DNA of 64,000 nucleotides from NCBI RefSeq assembly GCF_007004665.1, contig NZ_ML660053.1, positions 124,001-188,000 on the forward strand, read 5' to 3'. The notes below the pieces were generated by a model. It was not told the origin of the DNA, did no database searches, and saw nothing but the letters and a program-made list of their open reading frames with translations. Made by a program: the position numbers and the translations under genes. This DNA is from Denitrobaculum tricleocarpae (lineage in GTDB: Bacteria > Pseudomonadota > Alphaproteobacteria > Kiloniellales > Kiloniellaceae). Shown in pieces: positions 54,910 to 64,000 of the stretch (position 1 is its first letter; each line of letters begins with the position of its first letter).

Positions 54910-55430
54910 CCGCGCTGCCGGAGACTCTTCCCTCAATTGAAACGGGCCAGTCGAGTCCGTCCGGCGGATACATCGCAGGTGCCGAATTCCGCCTGCCGAT
55001 GCGTGTCTACTATGAGGACACGGACGCGGGTGGGATTGTCTACCACGCGAACTACCTGAAGTTTGCCGAGCGTGCACGTACGGAAATGCTTCGGATCGCC
55101 GGCGTTAACCAAACAGACATCCGTAATGACTATGACCTTGTGTTCGCCGTACGGAGTTGCGCGATCGAGTATTTAAGACCGGCAACGCTGGACGACAGTC
55201 TCGAAGTGCGCTCCCGCGTCGTGCGCATGGGCGGAGCGTCCGTTGAAATCCTGCAGGATGTCTGGCGAGACGACCTCTGCCTCGCCAAGTTGAAAATCAG
55301 GATCGCCTGCCTGCGTGGCGAAGGCCCGGGCGGCTCCGGAATGCGTCCCGGACGCATTCCGGAGCCGGTGCAGGTTGCCCTGAAACGATTTGAGAGTGGA
55401 AATATGACAACCTCGGTTGGGGGAAGTTGA
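54906..55430 (+). CDS. ybgC: Tol-Pal-associated acyl-CoA thioesterase
   Basis: 174 aa from a GTG that overlaps the ruvB stop. Hotdog-fold thioesterase of the tol-pal cluster. [21 protein letters not shown] near residue 37 carries the catalytic Asp. Residues ~140-152 ([12 protein letters not shown]) are encoded by a 37-nt perfect palindrome that looks like an inserted element. The last base of its TGA is the first base of the tolQ ATG. Confidence 0.93.
   Translation: MTALPETLPSIETGQSSPSGGYIAGAEFRLPMRVYYEDTDAGGIVYHANYLKFAERARTEMLRIAGVNQTDIRNDYDLVFAVRSCAIEYLRPATLDDSLEVRSRVVRMGGASVEILQDVWRDDLCLAKLKIRIACLRGEGPGGSGMRPGRIPEPVQVALKRFESGNMTTSVGGS
55331..55367. repeat. 37-nt perfect palindrome inside ybgC
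   Basis: A 17-bp arm starting CGGCTCCGGAATGCGTC pairs with GACGCATTCCGGAGCCG across CCG. It is in frame and adds about a dozen residues near the C-terminus of YbgC. Similar in-frame palindromic insertions are known in Rickettsia (RPEs); relation to those is not implied. Confidence 0.75.
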
Positions 55431-56158
55431 TGGAAAACGAAACGGTAGAAGCGGTCGGACTGGCCGGATCCGTTGCACATGACCTGACGGTATGGGGCTT
55501 GTTCTTGCAGGCCGACATCGTCGTGAAGATCGTGATGGTCATGCTCCTTGTCGCCTCGGTCTGGTCCTGGGCGATCATCTTCGAAAAGACGCTGAAGATG
55601 CGCCGGCTGCGCAGCCTTGCGGAGCAGTTCGAGGAGGCTTTCTGGTCTGGTGGATCCCTGGACGATCTCTACGACCGAATCGATAAGCGCCCACCGGACC
55701 CGATGTCTTCGCTTTTCGTTTCCGCCATGCGCGAGTGGCGCCGCTCCAGCTCCAAAGGGCTTGGCGTGAGTGATCAGACCCGCCTCAGTCTCCAGCAGCG
55801 CATTGAGCGTGTCATGGATATCTCGCTGGGGCGCGAGATGGAACGGCTTGAGCGGCACATGATCTTCCTCGCGTCCGTCGGTGCGTCCGCGCCTTTCATC
55901 GGACTGTTCGGGACCGTCTGGGGCATCATGAATGCCTTCACGTCGATTGCTGCCTCCAAGAATACAAGTCTGGCCGTGGTTGCCCCCGGTATTGCGGAAG
56001 CGCTCTTCGCGACAGCCCTGGGTTTGGTGGCCGCGATTCCCGCGGTCATCGCCTACAACAAGATCTCGACGGATCTTGGTCGTTACGGTGGCCGCCTCGA
56101 AGCTTTCGCCGGTGAGTTTGGCGCTATCCTCTCGCGGCAACTCGAGGAGAAACCCTAG
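55430..56158 (+). CDS. tolQ: Tol-Pal system proton channel TolQ
   Basis: 242 aa from the ATG at 55430 that overlaps the ybgC stop (TGATG), with GGGGGAAG upstream. Three membrane helices: near residues 28-48, 138-160 and 172-195. FLASVGASAPFIGLFGTVWGIM and VAPGIAEALFATALGLVAAIPAV match TolQ/ExbB. Inner-membrane stator that drives TolA with TolR. Confidence 0.96.
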   Translation: MENETVEAVGLAGSVAHDLTVWGLFLQADIVVKIVMVMLLVASVWSWAIIFEKTLKMRRLRSLAEQFEEAFWSGGSLDDLYDRIDKRPPDPMSSLFVSAMREWRRSSSKGLGVSDQTRLSLQQRIERVMDISLGREMERLERHMIFLASVGASAPFIGLFGTVWGIMNAFTSIAASKNTSLAVVAPGIAEALFATALGLVAAIPAVIAYNKISTDLGRYGGRLEAFAGEFGAILSRQLEEKP

Positions 56159-56160
56159 CC

Positions 56161-56655
56161 ATGGCAGGTCAGATGCAGGGCCCGGGCCAGGGCGGCCGGG
56201 GCTGGAGATCGCGCCGGTATCAGCCTTTGAGCGACATTAATGTGACGCCCTTCGTCGATGTAATGCTCGTGCTGCTGATCGTCTTCATGGTCACGGCGCC
56301 GCTATTGACCGTAGGCGTGCCGGTCGATTTGCCAAAGGCGAAGGCTCAGACTCTTTCGGATCCTGATGAGCCTCTGGTCGTATCGGTCAACGCGCAAGGG
56401 GCTCTGTTCGTCCAGGACACGGAGGTCGAGATCGGTAATCTGGTGCCGCGTCTGGTCGCAATCACAGAGAACAAGCCCGATACCCGGATCTTCGTGCGGG
56501 GCGACCGCAGCATCGACTACGGCCGGGTGATGGAAGTCATGTCGACCGTGAACTCGGCGGGCTTCACACGTGTCGCGCTGATTGCGGAATTGCCGAGCGG
56601 GACTTCGCCGGCTGAACCGGCGGCAGACTCCCCCGACGACACGGAAAGCCGCTAG
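56161..56655 (+). CDS. tolR: Tol-Pal system protein TolR
   Basis: 164 aa. [22 protein letters not shown] near residue 22-43 has the proton-carrying Asp in the single helix; [15 protein letters not shown] follows. Periplasmic domain ends in a Pro/Asp/Ser tail slightly longer than usual. Starts 3 bp after tolQ. Confidence 0.96.
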   Translation: MAGQMQGPGQGGRGWRSRRYQPLSDINVTPFVDVMLVLLIVFMVTAPLLTVGVPVDLPKAKAQTLSDPDEPLVVSVNAQGALFVQDTEVEIGNLVPRLVAITENKPDTRIFVRGDRSIDYGRVMEVMSTVNSAGFTRVALIAELPSGTSPAEPAADSPDDTESR

Positions 56656-56672
56656 GAGCATTACGAGCGGGT

Positions 56673-57626
56673 ATGCGCAACGGGACCATCTTTTCGATCC
56701 TCTTCCACGCGGTTGTGATTACCGCGCTGGCTGTTGGTCTACCGACGTTTGTGTCGCCTTTGCCGCCCATTACAAATGTGCCGGTTGAGCTGGTCACGCT
56801 TGCTGAGTTGGAAGCTGCAAGCGAGAAGCAGCCTGACCCGGAGCCGGAGCCGGTTGCTGAAGAGGAAGCGCCAGAGCCTGAGCCGGAGAAGCAAGAGACG
56901 CCGCCGCCGCCGGATCCCAAACCCACGCCCGCACCAGTTCCGGAGCCTGAGCCCGTTCGTGAACCAGAGCCGGAACCAGAACCAGAACCCGAACCAGAAC
57001 CCGAACCGGAGCCCGAGCCTGAACCGGAGCCCGAGCCGGAACCAGAGCCAGAGCCGAAACCAGAGCCTGAGCCCGAGCCCGAGCCCGAAGTTCAGTCAAA
57101 GCCGGTGCCGCCGAAACCTCGGTCAAAGCCAAAGATCAACCTCGCTCAAAACGAGCCGCCAAAGGAAGAGAAGCCTGAAGAGCCGCCCGCGGATGCTCTG
57201 ACGTCTATCTTGCGCAACGTCGAGAAGCTGAAAAAGCAACCGGCGCAAAAGGCGCAGACCGCGACGGCGCCCGAGGTTGCCGAGCAGGCCCGGCCGCAGC
57301 AACAGGTCAGCCGGATAGCGCAAGAGGGAATTGCCCGTGCTATCCGCCAGCAGATTCAACGTTGCTGGCGCCTGGACCCGGGCGCGCAGCAGGCGGAGGA
57401 TCTCGTTGTCGAGATCCGGATTACGCTTCGGCGCGACGGCACTCTGGTTTCAGCCGACGTCGTCAACCTCACGAGAATGTTTGGCGATGCGTACTTTCGA
57501 AGCGCTGCGGAAAACGCGCGGCGTGCTATACAAGCTTGCAGCCCTTACAAGTTGCCTGTGAGCGAGTATGAAGTTTGGCGTGTGATCAATCTGAAGTTCG
57601 ATCCAAGAGAGATGTTTGGCACATGA
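56673..57626 (+). CDS. tolA: Tol-Pal system protein TolA
   Basis: 317 aa. Short N-terminus, one inner-membrane helix near residues 5-30, then a Glu-Pro repeat region (residues ~50-150) instead of the Ala/Lys helix of E. coli, then a C-terminal TolA domain (~215-317) with [19 protein letters not shown] and a Cys pair (C near 229 and 296). Energises Pal/outer-membrane constriction. Overlaps tolB by 4 bp. Confidence 0.92.
   Translation: MRNGTIFSILFHAVVITALAVGLPTFVSPLPPITNVPVELVTLAELEAASEKQPDPEPEPVAEEEAPEPEPEKQETPPPPDPKPTPAPVPEPEPVREPEPEPEPEPEPEPEPEPEPEPEPEPEPEPEPKPEPEPEPEPEVQSKPVPPKPRSKPKINLAQNEPPKEEKPEEPPADALTSILRNVEKLKKQPAQKAQTATAPEVAEQARPQQQVSRIAQEGIARAIRQQIQRCWRLDPGAQQAEDLVVEIRITLRRDGTLVSADVVNLTRMFGDAYFRSAAENARRAIQACSPYKLPVSEYEVWRVINLKFDPREMFGT
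56946..57097 (+). repeat. Glu-Pro coding repeat in tolA
   Basis: Runs of GAGCC(N) codons encode alternating EP for about 50 residues, expected to be stiff and extended across the periplasm. Prone to length change by replication slippage. Confidence 0.9.
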
Positions 57627-58978
57627 TGAAGAACCGACTTTCCTCGACCCGCCTGTTCGCCGCGCTGGCGATCTTCTCCACCATCACGGCCGTGATGTTG
57701 GCGCAGGGGCAACCCGCACGGGCGCAGCTCAACGTAGACATCACGCAAGGCTTCGTGGAGCCCTTGCCGATCGCCGTCTCAGATTTCTACGGCGCGACGC
57801 CCGAAGAACAGCTGATCGGTCACGATGTGGCCGAAGTGGTGGCTGCGGATCTGGAGCGTTCGGGTTTGTTCCGGCCGATCGATAAAGGTGCGTTCATTCA
57901 GGATCCTGCGGCCTTGAGAAATGTGCCGCGGTTCGGTGACTGGCGTGTGATCAACGCGCAGGCGCTGGTCAGCGGGACGGCAGAGCTGCAGGAGGACGGC
58001 CGCCTGCGGGTCGAGTTCCGGCTCTGGGACGTCTTTGGAGAGGGACAGTTGACGGCCTTCGCTTACACGGTGCCGCCATCAATCTGGCGCCGTGTCGCGC
58101 ACATCATTGCCGACAATGTCTACAAGCGGCTGACCGGTGAAGAAGGCTACTTCGATTCGCGGATCGTTTACATTGCGGAGAGCGGTCCACAGAATCGGCG
58201 TCAGAAGCGACTGGCCATCATGGATCAGGACGGTTTCAATCATCAATTCCTGACCGACGGGAGCAACCTCGTCCTGACGCCGCGTTTCTCGCCGTCGCTG
58301 CAGGAGATAACTTATCTGGCCTACGTCAATCGTGTGCCGCGCGTCTATCTTCTCAATCTGAATACCGGACAGCAGGAAGTTCTGGGTGACTTCCCGGGCA
58401 TGACCTTTGCTCCGCGCTTCTCACCTGACGGCAATGCCGTGGTGATGAGCCTCGCGCAGCAGGGCAACACCGAAATCTATCGAATGGATCTCAGGACCCG
58501 ACAGGTCACACGTTTAACACGGCACCCTGCGATCGACACGTCGCCGTCTTATTCGCCCGATTCGCGGCAAATTGTTTTCAATTCCGACCGTGGCGGCTCA
58601 CAACAGCTTTATGTAATGAACGCTGATGGCTCCGGTGTGCAGAGAATTTCCTTCAACCAAGGACGCTATGCGACTCCGGTCTGGTCGCCGCGCGGCGATC
58701 TGATTGCCTTCACACGAATGAGCGGCGGCACTTTTTATATAGGTGTTATGCGGCCTGACGGCAGTGGTGAACGAATGCTTGCCGAGGGCTTCCTGGTTGA
58801 GGGTCCAACCTGGGCGCCAAACGGTCGTGTGTTGTCGTTCTATCGCCAGATGCCAGCGGACGCGCGGGGAAAACAGGTTACCAAACTCTTTACGATCGAT
58901 CTTACCGGTTTCAACGAGCGCGAAGTTGCGACACCGATTGACGGTTCCGACCCAGCGTGGTCCCCCTTGATTCAATAG
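57623..58978 (+). CDS. tolB: Tol-Pal system beta-propeller protein TolB
   Basis: 451 aa from the ATG at 57623, which overlaps the tolA stop (ATGA). Signal peptide of about 34 residues ending [13 protein letters not shown] is split here as RARA and QLNVDITQG. The N-terminal domain is followed by a six-bladed propeller with repeated blocks such as [28 protein letters not shown] and [12 protein letters not shown]. Periplasmic partner of Pal. Confidence 0.97.
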   Translation: MMKNRLSSTRLFAALAIFSTITAVMLAQGQPARAQLNVDITQGFVEPLPIAVSDFYGATPEEQLIGHDVAEVVAADLERSGLFRPIDKGAFIQDPAALRNVPRFGDWRVINAQALVSGTAELQEDGRLRVEFRLWDVFGEGQLTAFAYTVPPSIWRRVAHIIADNVYKRLTGEEGYFDSRIVYIAESGPQNRRQKRLAIMDQDGFNHQFLTDGSNLVLTPRFSPSLQEITYLAYVNRVPRVYLLNLNTGQQEVLGDFPGMTFAPRFSPDGNAVVMSLAQQGNTEIYRMDLRTRQVTRLTRHPAIDTSPSYSPDSRQIVFNSDRGGSQQLYVMNADGSGVQRISFNQGRYATPVWSPRGDLIAFTRMSGGTFYIGVMRPDGSGERMLAEGFLVEGPTWAPNGRVLSFYRQMPADARGKQVTKLFTIDLTGFNEREVATPIDGSDPAWSPLIQ

Positions 58979-59057
58979 GTTGTGGCCGGTATATTACGTG
59001 GAACTTTACCGGTAGTTAACCGGTGATGGGGGATGTATTCTTTCTAAGGGGGCCTCA

Positions 59058-59132
59058 ATGAAGACCGGTAGCAGGCCTGACCTTGTTCATAGGATTCCGG
59101 GGATGTCTCGAGAGGGCACAATATGCGTTTAA
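59058..59132 (+). CDS. Possible 24-residue upstream peptide overlapping pal
   Basis: ATG at 59058 follows AAGGGGGC; 24 codons then TAA at 59130-59132, overlapping the first 10 bases of pal in another frame. It starts MKTGSRPDLVHRIPG. It could be a translated leader that couples to pal, or chance. No homologue can be assigned. Confidence 0.35.
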   Translation: MKTGSRPDLVHRIPGMSREGTICV

Positions 59133-59641
59133 AGTTCCTCACTCTCATCGCGGCAGCATCGCTGCTGGGTGCTTGTGCAAGCGACACTGAAGAAACAAGT
59201 GGTGGTCAAGGTAGCGGAGCTGCTGCACCGACGACGAGTAGCTCTGCTGGAGCTACTCAGGAATCCGCTATTCAGGGTCCGACTCCTGGTACCCAGGAGC
59301 ATCTGACTGTGAATGTCGGTGACCGTGTTTTCTTTGATACCGACAAGAGTGACCTGACGGCAGACAGCCGTGAAGTGCTCGAGAAGGTCGCTGTCTGGAT
59401 GAACAGCTATCCAGTCGCAACCGTCACTATCGAAGGTCACGCCGATGAGCGCGGGACACGTGAATACAACTTGGCCCTCGGTGAGCGCCGGGCGAACTCG
59501 GTAAGCGATTACCTTGCTGCGCTGGGTGTGAACCCGAACCGGCTGCAGACCGTCAGCTTCGGTAAAGAGCAGCCTGCTGTTCTTGGTTCGAACGAAGAAG
59601 CCTGGGCCCAGAACCGCCGCGGCGTGTTCAAGGTCAACTGA
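59123..59641 (+). CDS. pal: Peptidoglycan-associated lipoprotein Pal
   Basis: 172 aa. Lipobox LLGAC with the cysteine at residue 18, then a Ser/Gly/Thr-rich linker, then an OmpA-like domain: RVFFDTDKSDLTADSREVLEK near residue 68, TIEGHADERGTREYNLALGERRAN split here as TIEGHADERGTREYN and LALGERRAN. Outer-membrane lipoprotein that holds peptidoglycan. GAGAGGG precedes the ATG. Confidence 0.97.
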   Translation: MRLKFLTLIAAASLLGACASDTEETSGGQGSGAAAPTTSSSAGATQESAIQGPTPGTQEHLTVNVGDRVFFDTDKSDLTADSREVLEKVAVWMNSYPVATVTIEGHADERGTREYNLALGERRANSVSDYLAALGVNPNRLQTVSFGKEQPAVLGSNEEAWAQNRRGVFKVN

Positions 59642-60040
59642 GCTTCGGGTCTGTCCGATTGGTTTCGCCCGCCTCCGAATTCTAAATCCGGGGGCGGGCG
59701 TTGCTATTTCTGCGGACGCGTTTAAGCGTGGATGACGAAGCGCCATATTTCTGACAAGAAATTTGGCTCTAAGTGGTGATCGCTTCGGGATGCTGTTCCG
59801 GGACTGCGTAAGCGTGGGATGCAACAGCCGTCAGCGGGTTGACCCGGGACTTTTGGCCAATGCGAGCTGTCAGAAATGTGACCGCAGGCCTTTATGATCG
59901 GCACAGCTCTTTTGTGCGAAGACGTGATACCGCAAACAGGCCGAGCTGTTGGCGACAGGCTCGTCAGTTGATCCCGTCGCAAGAAAACCTGTCTCACATA
60001 CACTGAGTCCTGCCATTCGGAAGTCTTCTGATCAGGACGG
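59642..60040. other. Intergenic region between pal and cpoB
   Basis: 399 bp. A hairpin (59666-59700) follows pal. The rest carries no credible gene and probably a separate promoter for cpoB. Confidence 0.5.
59666..59702 (+). terminator. Likely terminator after pal
   Basis: CGCCCGCC pairs with GGCGGGCG; an inner CCG/CGG helps. The following TTGCTATTTCT is only a moderate T-run. Confidence 0.5.
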
Positions 60041-61108
60041 ATGAGAAACATGAAACTCTTCAACGATCGTTTTTCGAAATCAGGCAGTCAGAGTTCTCTG
60101 AGTCAATCCCTGCGGCGTGTCGCCGTTGCAGCAGCCCTGATGGGCGGTGTTGCGGTTGCATCAATGGCCCCGGGGATCACACCCCTTGCCGCGCAGGACT
60201 CTTTGAATGCGCAGGTCGAACGCCTGCAGCGGGAGCTGACGGCGTTGCAGCGGCAGGTGTATCGCGGCGAAGCGCCCCCTGCGGGTGCGGCCGCTGCCGC
60301 GACGGGGGGCGATTTGTCGGGGACGCAGGCGGCGCGAATCGAGTTGCGCTTGTCACAGTTCGAATCCGAGCTGCGGTCTTTGACGGGGCAGGTAGAGCAG
60401 TTCGGATTTAAGATCAATCAGGTGGGCAAGCGGCTCGACAGTCTCGTCGCTGACGTCGACCTCAGACTTCAGAATCTTGAGCAGCGCGTCGATGGCGGCG
60501 CGGCTGTTTCCGATAATTCCGGCGCGGTGGGTGCTGGCACGGGCGCGGCGTCCGCTGGCGGAGCACCGGCATCGCAGACCGGTGGCGCGCCCGGAACACT
60601 CGGCGTGATCAATCAGGGCGACCTGCAGCAGTTTCAGAATAACCAGGGTTCCGGTGGCACCGCGCAGGCCGGAGCTGCCGGCGGCGCCGCACAAACCGCG
60701 GCCGCGGGAGCTCTGCCTGGCGGCACGCCACAAGAGCAATACAGTTACGCTTTCAGCCTTCTGCGACAGGCCCAATACAATGAGGCGGAGCAGGCGTTGC
60801 GTGTCTTCGTCGAACAGAATCCCGAAGACCCGCTGGCAGGAAATGCCAAGTACTGGCTTGGCGAAACCTATTATGTGCGTGGCGACTATCAGCAGTCCGC
60901 GGTGATCTTTGCCGAGGCCTACCAGCAGTATCCGAACAATACGAAGGCACCGGACAACCTGCTGAAGCTGGGCATGTCTCTAGGGGCTCTTGGCAACACG
61001 GCAGATGCCTGCGGAACCTTTGCCGAGCTGCTCAAACGCTACCCCCAGGCACCTGCGACGGTTCAGCGCCGGACCCAGCAGGAGCAGGAGCGCTATTCCT
61101 GCTCTTGA
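60041..61108 (+). CDS. cpoB: Cell division coordinator CpoB / Tol-Pal TPR protein
   Basis: 355 aa. A signal peptide near residues 27-52 ends LAAQ; then an N-terminal coiled coil (LNAQVERLQRELTALQRQVY near 54), a Gly/Ala-rich low-complexity region (~155-235), and TPR repeats (YSYAFSLLRQAQYNEAEQAL near 244, YWLGETYYVRGDYQQSAVIF near 281). Periplasmic; couples Tol with wall synthesis. An ATG three codons later is also possible. Confidence 0.92.
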   Translation: MRNMKLFNDRFSKSGSQSSLSQSLRRVAVAAALMGGVAVASMAPGITPLAAQDSLNAQVERLQRELTALQRQVYRGEAPPAGAAAAATGGDLSGTQAARIELRLSQFESELRSLTGQVEQFGFKINQVGKRLDSLVADVDLRLQNLEQRVDGGAAVSDNSGAVGAGTGAASAGGAPASQTGGAPGTLGVINQGDLQQFQNNQGSGGTAQAGAAGGAAQTAAAGALPGGTPQEQYSYAFSLLRQAQYNEAEQALRVFVEQNPEDPLAGNAKYWLGETYYVRGDYQQSAVIFAEAYQQYPNNTKAPDNLLKLGMSLGALGNTADACGTFAELLKRYPQAPATVQRRTQQEQERYSCS

Positions 61109-61295
61109 GTTGCACGTTTTCGAGACGATGCCGGAGGGCGGTTCGTTTCTAACGTCTGCAGATTGAAGTCTGTGCGCTGCCGGAGGTGATGACTTCCAGG
61201 CGGTTTCATAGCCCGGTCGTCGGGTTGTCGGGACCGTGTTCTTGAAGCGGTCCTCGGTTCAGGTTTTCCTTTGACCAGCGAGTTGCGGGGCGAAG

Positions 61296-62627
61296 ATGTC
61301 CAGCTCAGATGCGAGACCCGTTACCCAAATTGAATTCGCGGCTCTCATGGAGCGGCTCGGCCCATTTGAATCGAATCCCGAGGTTGCGGTCGCGGTCTCG
61401 GGCGGCACCGATTCGATGGCGGCGGCCCTGCTGGTTCATGAATGGGCGCGCCGTCGCGGTGGCTGTACCATCGGCCTCGTCGTGGATCATGGTCTTCGCG
61501 ACGAGTCAGCTGACGAAGCGGCCCTTGTAGCGCAGCGCCTGTCCACGCTGGGTATCAAGTCTCTCGTCCTTCAATGGCGCGGCGAAAAGCCAAACGCCAA
61601 TGTTCAGGCGGAAGCGCGGCAGGCCCGTTATCAGCTTCTCTCGGATTATTGCGCGCAACACGGCATTCTGCATCTGGTCTTGGGGCACCACCGCGACGAT
61701 CAGGCCGAGACCTTTATGATGCGCTTGTCACGGGGCAGCGGACTCTACGGTCTGGCAGCCATGTCAGCTGTAAAGGAGCAGGCCGATTGCAGGATCCTCC
61801 GTCCCCTACTGACGCTTCCCAAGGGCCGCCTGCTCGAGACGGTCAAGGCGCGCGGCGCTGAAGGGGTGGACGACCCGTCAAACGAGAACCGCAAGTATGC
61901 CCGGACCCGCTTTCGCGACCTGCTGACCTTGCTTGCCGCTGAGGGGCTGTCCGCATCCAGGCTGGTCGAGACGTCCCGCCGTTTGGGGTGTGCCCGCAGT
62001 ACCACCGAAGCGGCGGTTGCATCGGCGCTCGCCCGGGCGGTCTCGCTCCACCGAAGCGGTATTGCGTTTCTGGAGCCCCAGATGCTCGGGACCTTGCCGA
62101 GCGACGTTGCCTTGCGCTGTCTTGCCAGAACACTCTTGACAGTCTCTGGCAGCGATTACGGGCCAAGGATGGAGCGCCTTGAGAGCCTTCTCGAGAAGAT
62201 CCTGGGAGGCCTGATCTCGGGTGCAACCTTGTCCGGGTGCCGTTTGGTGCCCTGGCGGCGGGTTTTGGTGATTTGCCGCGAGAACAGGCCTCTTCCCCAA
62301 ATCCCACTCGTCGCCGGTCGTCTGACTCGCTGGGATGACCGTTTTGACGTGCTGCTGGCGCAGAATTTAAAAATGCCTGCCGGGCAATTTACGATCGGTG
62401 CACTCGGGCCGGAGGGTTGGGCTCAAATCCGCAAGGAGATCGATCCGATAGCGTCAGGGTTTCCGCCACTTGCAGGCGAGGCAGCCATCGCTATCAGGAA
62501 CGCCGGAGAGATCTTGATGGTACCCCATTTAGGATACTTGAAAAAGGAGGTATCTCCCGAAATGATTGTAAAATGCCGGTTCCGGCCAGGAAATTCCCTT
62601 GCCGGAGTCGCCTTTACGGTTGCTTAG
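61296..62627 (+). CDS. tilS: tRNA(Ile)-lysidine synthase
   Basis: 443 aa. Converts C34 of the CAU-anticodon tRNA-Ile to lysidine. PP-loop [14 protein letters not shown] near residue 32, [12 protein letters not shown] near 68, [14 protein letters not shown] near 131. The C-terminal half has only low similarity to the family's TilS-C domains. A perfect AAGGAGGT at 62544 inside the gene precedes an in-frame ATG (62562). ftsH follows 89 bp later. Confidence 0.95.
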   Translation: MSSSDARPVTQIEFAALMERLGPFESNPEVAVAVSGGTDSMAAALLVHEWARRRGGCTIGLVVDHGLRDESADEAALVAQRLSTLGIKSLVLQWRGEKPNANVQAEARQARYQLLSDYCAQHGILHLVLGHHRDDQAETFMMRLSRGSGLYGLAAMSAVKEQADCRILRPLLTLPKGRLLETVKARGAEGVDDPSNENRKYARTRFRDLLTLLAAEGLSASRLVETSRRLGCARSTTEAAVASALARAVSLHRSGIAFLEPQMLGTLPSDVALRCLARTLLTVSGSDYGPRMERLESLLEKILGGLISGATLSGCRLVPWRRVLVICRENRPLPQIPLVAGRLTRWDDRFDVLLAQNLKMPAGQFTIGALGPEGWAQIRKEIDPIASGFPPLAGEAAIAIRNAGEILMVPHLGYLKKEVSPEMIVKCRFRPGNSLAGVAFTVA

Positions 62628-62716
62628 GCGGGGAAGCCTATTATCTTTTACCTAAGATATGCCACCGGAACCCCCCGGTACGTGCAAAGAATTCGACCGA
62701 GTGGAAGGCACACACA

Positions 62717-64000
<1,284 letters not shown>

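Noticed and set aside
55331-55367. Intrinsic terminator in ybgC
   Set aside because: The palindrome has no T-run on either strand and lies within a coupled operon.
61082-61104. Terminator at the end of cpoB
   Set aside because: GAGCAGGA/TCCTGCTC is a good stem, but it is within the coding sequence and lacks a T-run.

Overview
The window is about 60% GC and densely coded. It reads as the chromosome of an alphaproteobacterium, most likely from a Rhodospirillales-like lineage; the genus cannot be named from the sequence alone. The supporting marks are the order ruvC-ruvA-ruvB-ybgC-tolQ-tolR-tolA-tolB-pal-cpoB-tilS-ftsH, a three-gene proton-pumping transhydrogenase (pntAA, pntAB, pntB), COQ9 and UbiX for ubiquinone, a TrcR (DUF1013) regulator, small alphaproteobacterial families (DUF465, DUF1192, DUF1465, DUF4164), a cysteine-free L31 protein, and a 6S RNA between zapA and the 5-formyltetrahydrofolate cyclo-ligase gene. 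No tRNA, rRNA, CRISPR array, prophage or complete insertion sequence was found.

Layout. 1-5.2 kb (minus): a large indolepyruvate ferredoxin oxidoreductase cut by the left edge, and an AMP-forming acyl-CoA ligase. 5.3-12 kb (plus): an M3 oligopeptidase, an ABC1/UbiB-type kinase and the pnt operon, closed by a strong terminator facing a fatty-acid desaturase. 13-25 kb: rpsU, def, COQ9, purE-purK, a GGDEF protein, a phosphofructokinase, ubiX, a short-chain dehydrogenase, a glycerophosphodiesterase, TrcR and a quinone oxidoreductase, with several very small genes. 25-31 kb: an AEC transporter, an O-acetylhomoserine sulfhydrylase-type enzyme behind a complex 650-bp 5' region, an esterase/thioesterase pair, and Hsp20. 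31-36.8 kb: DUF1465, L31, an aldo/keto reductase, a metal-efflux carrier divergent from its likely MerR regulator, and an ABC exporter. 36.8-41.6 kb (minus): a MotA/ExbB-like and MotB/OmpA-like pair with long coiled coils behind a proline-rich secreted OmpA-like protein. 41.8-51.4 kb: suhB-like, efp, DUF523, thiE-like, gap, tkt, zapA, 6S RNA, fthC and a YmdB-type phosphoesterase. 51.8-64 kb: yebC, ruvCAB, tol-pal, tilS and ftsH (cut by the right edge).

The window is mainly core metabolism and envelope maintenance. Two separate proton-channel motors are present, TolQ-TolR and the MotA/MotB-like pair. The least ordinary content lies between and at the edges of genes. Three short inverted-repeat elements (15140-15196, 15207-15272, 39828-40092) share end motifs and are each bounded by TA. 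Two of them sit exactly on the TAG stop codon of a gene in a CTAG site and keep the stop intact. The region upstream of the sulfhydrylase holds a palindromic promoter, an extended -10 promoter and an intrinsic terminator before the gene. An AT-rich stretch at 29.95-30.33 kb ends in a one-way terminator with no credible protein. A 37-nt perfect palindrome is built into the ybgC coding sequence. The lead system-level candidate is the coiled-coil proton-motor pair. It resembles known MotAB/ExbBD machinery in parts but not in overall architecture, and its function is not established here.
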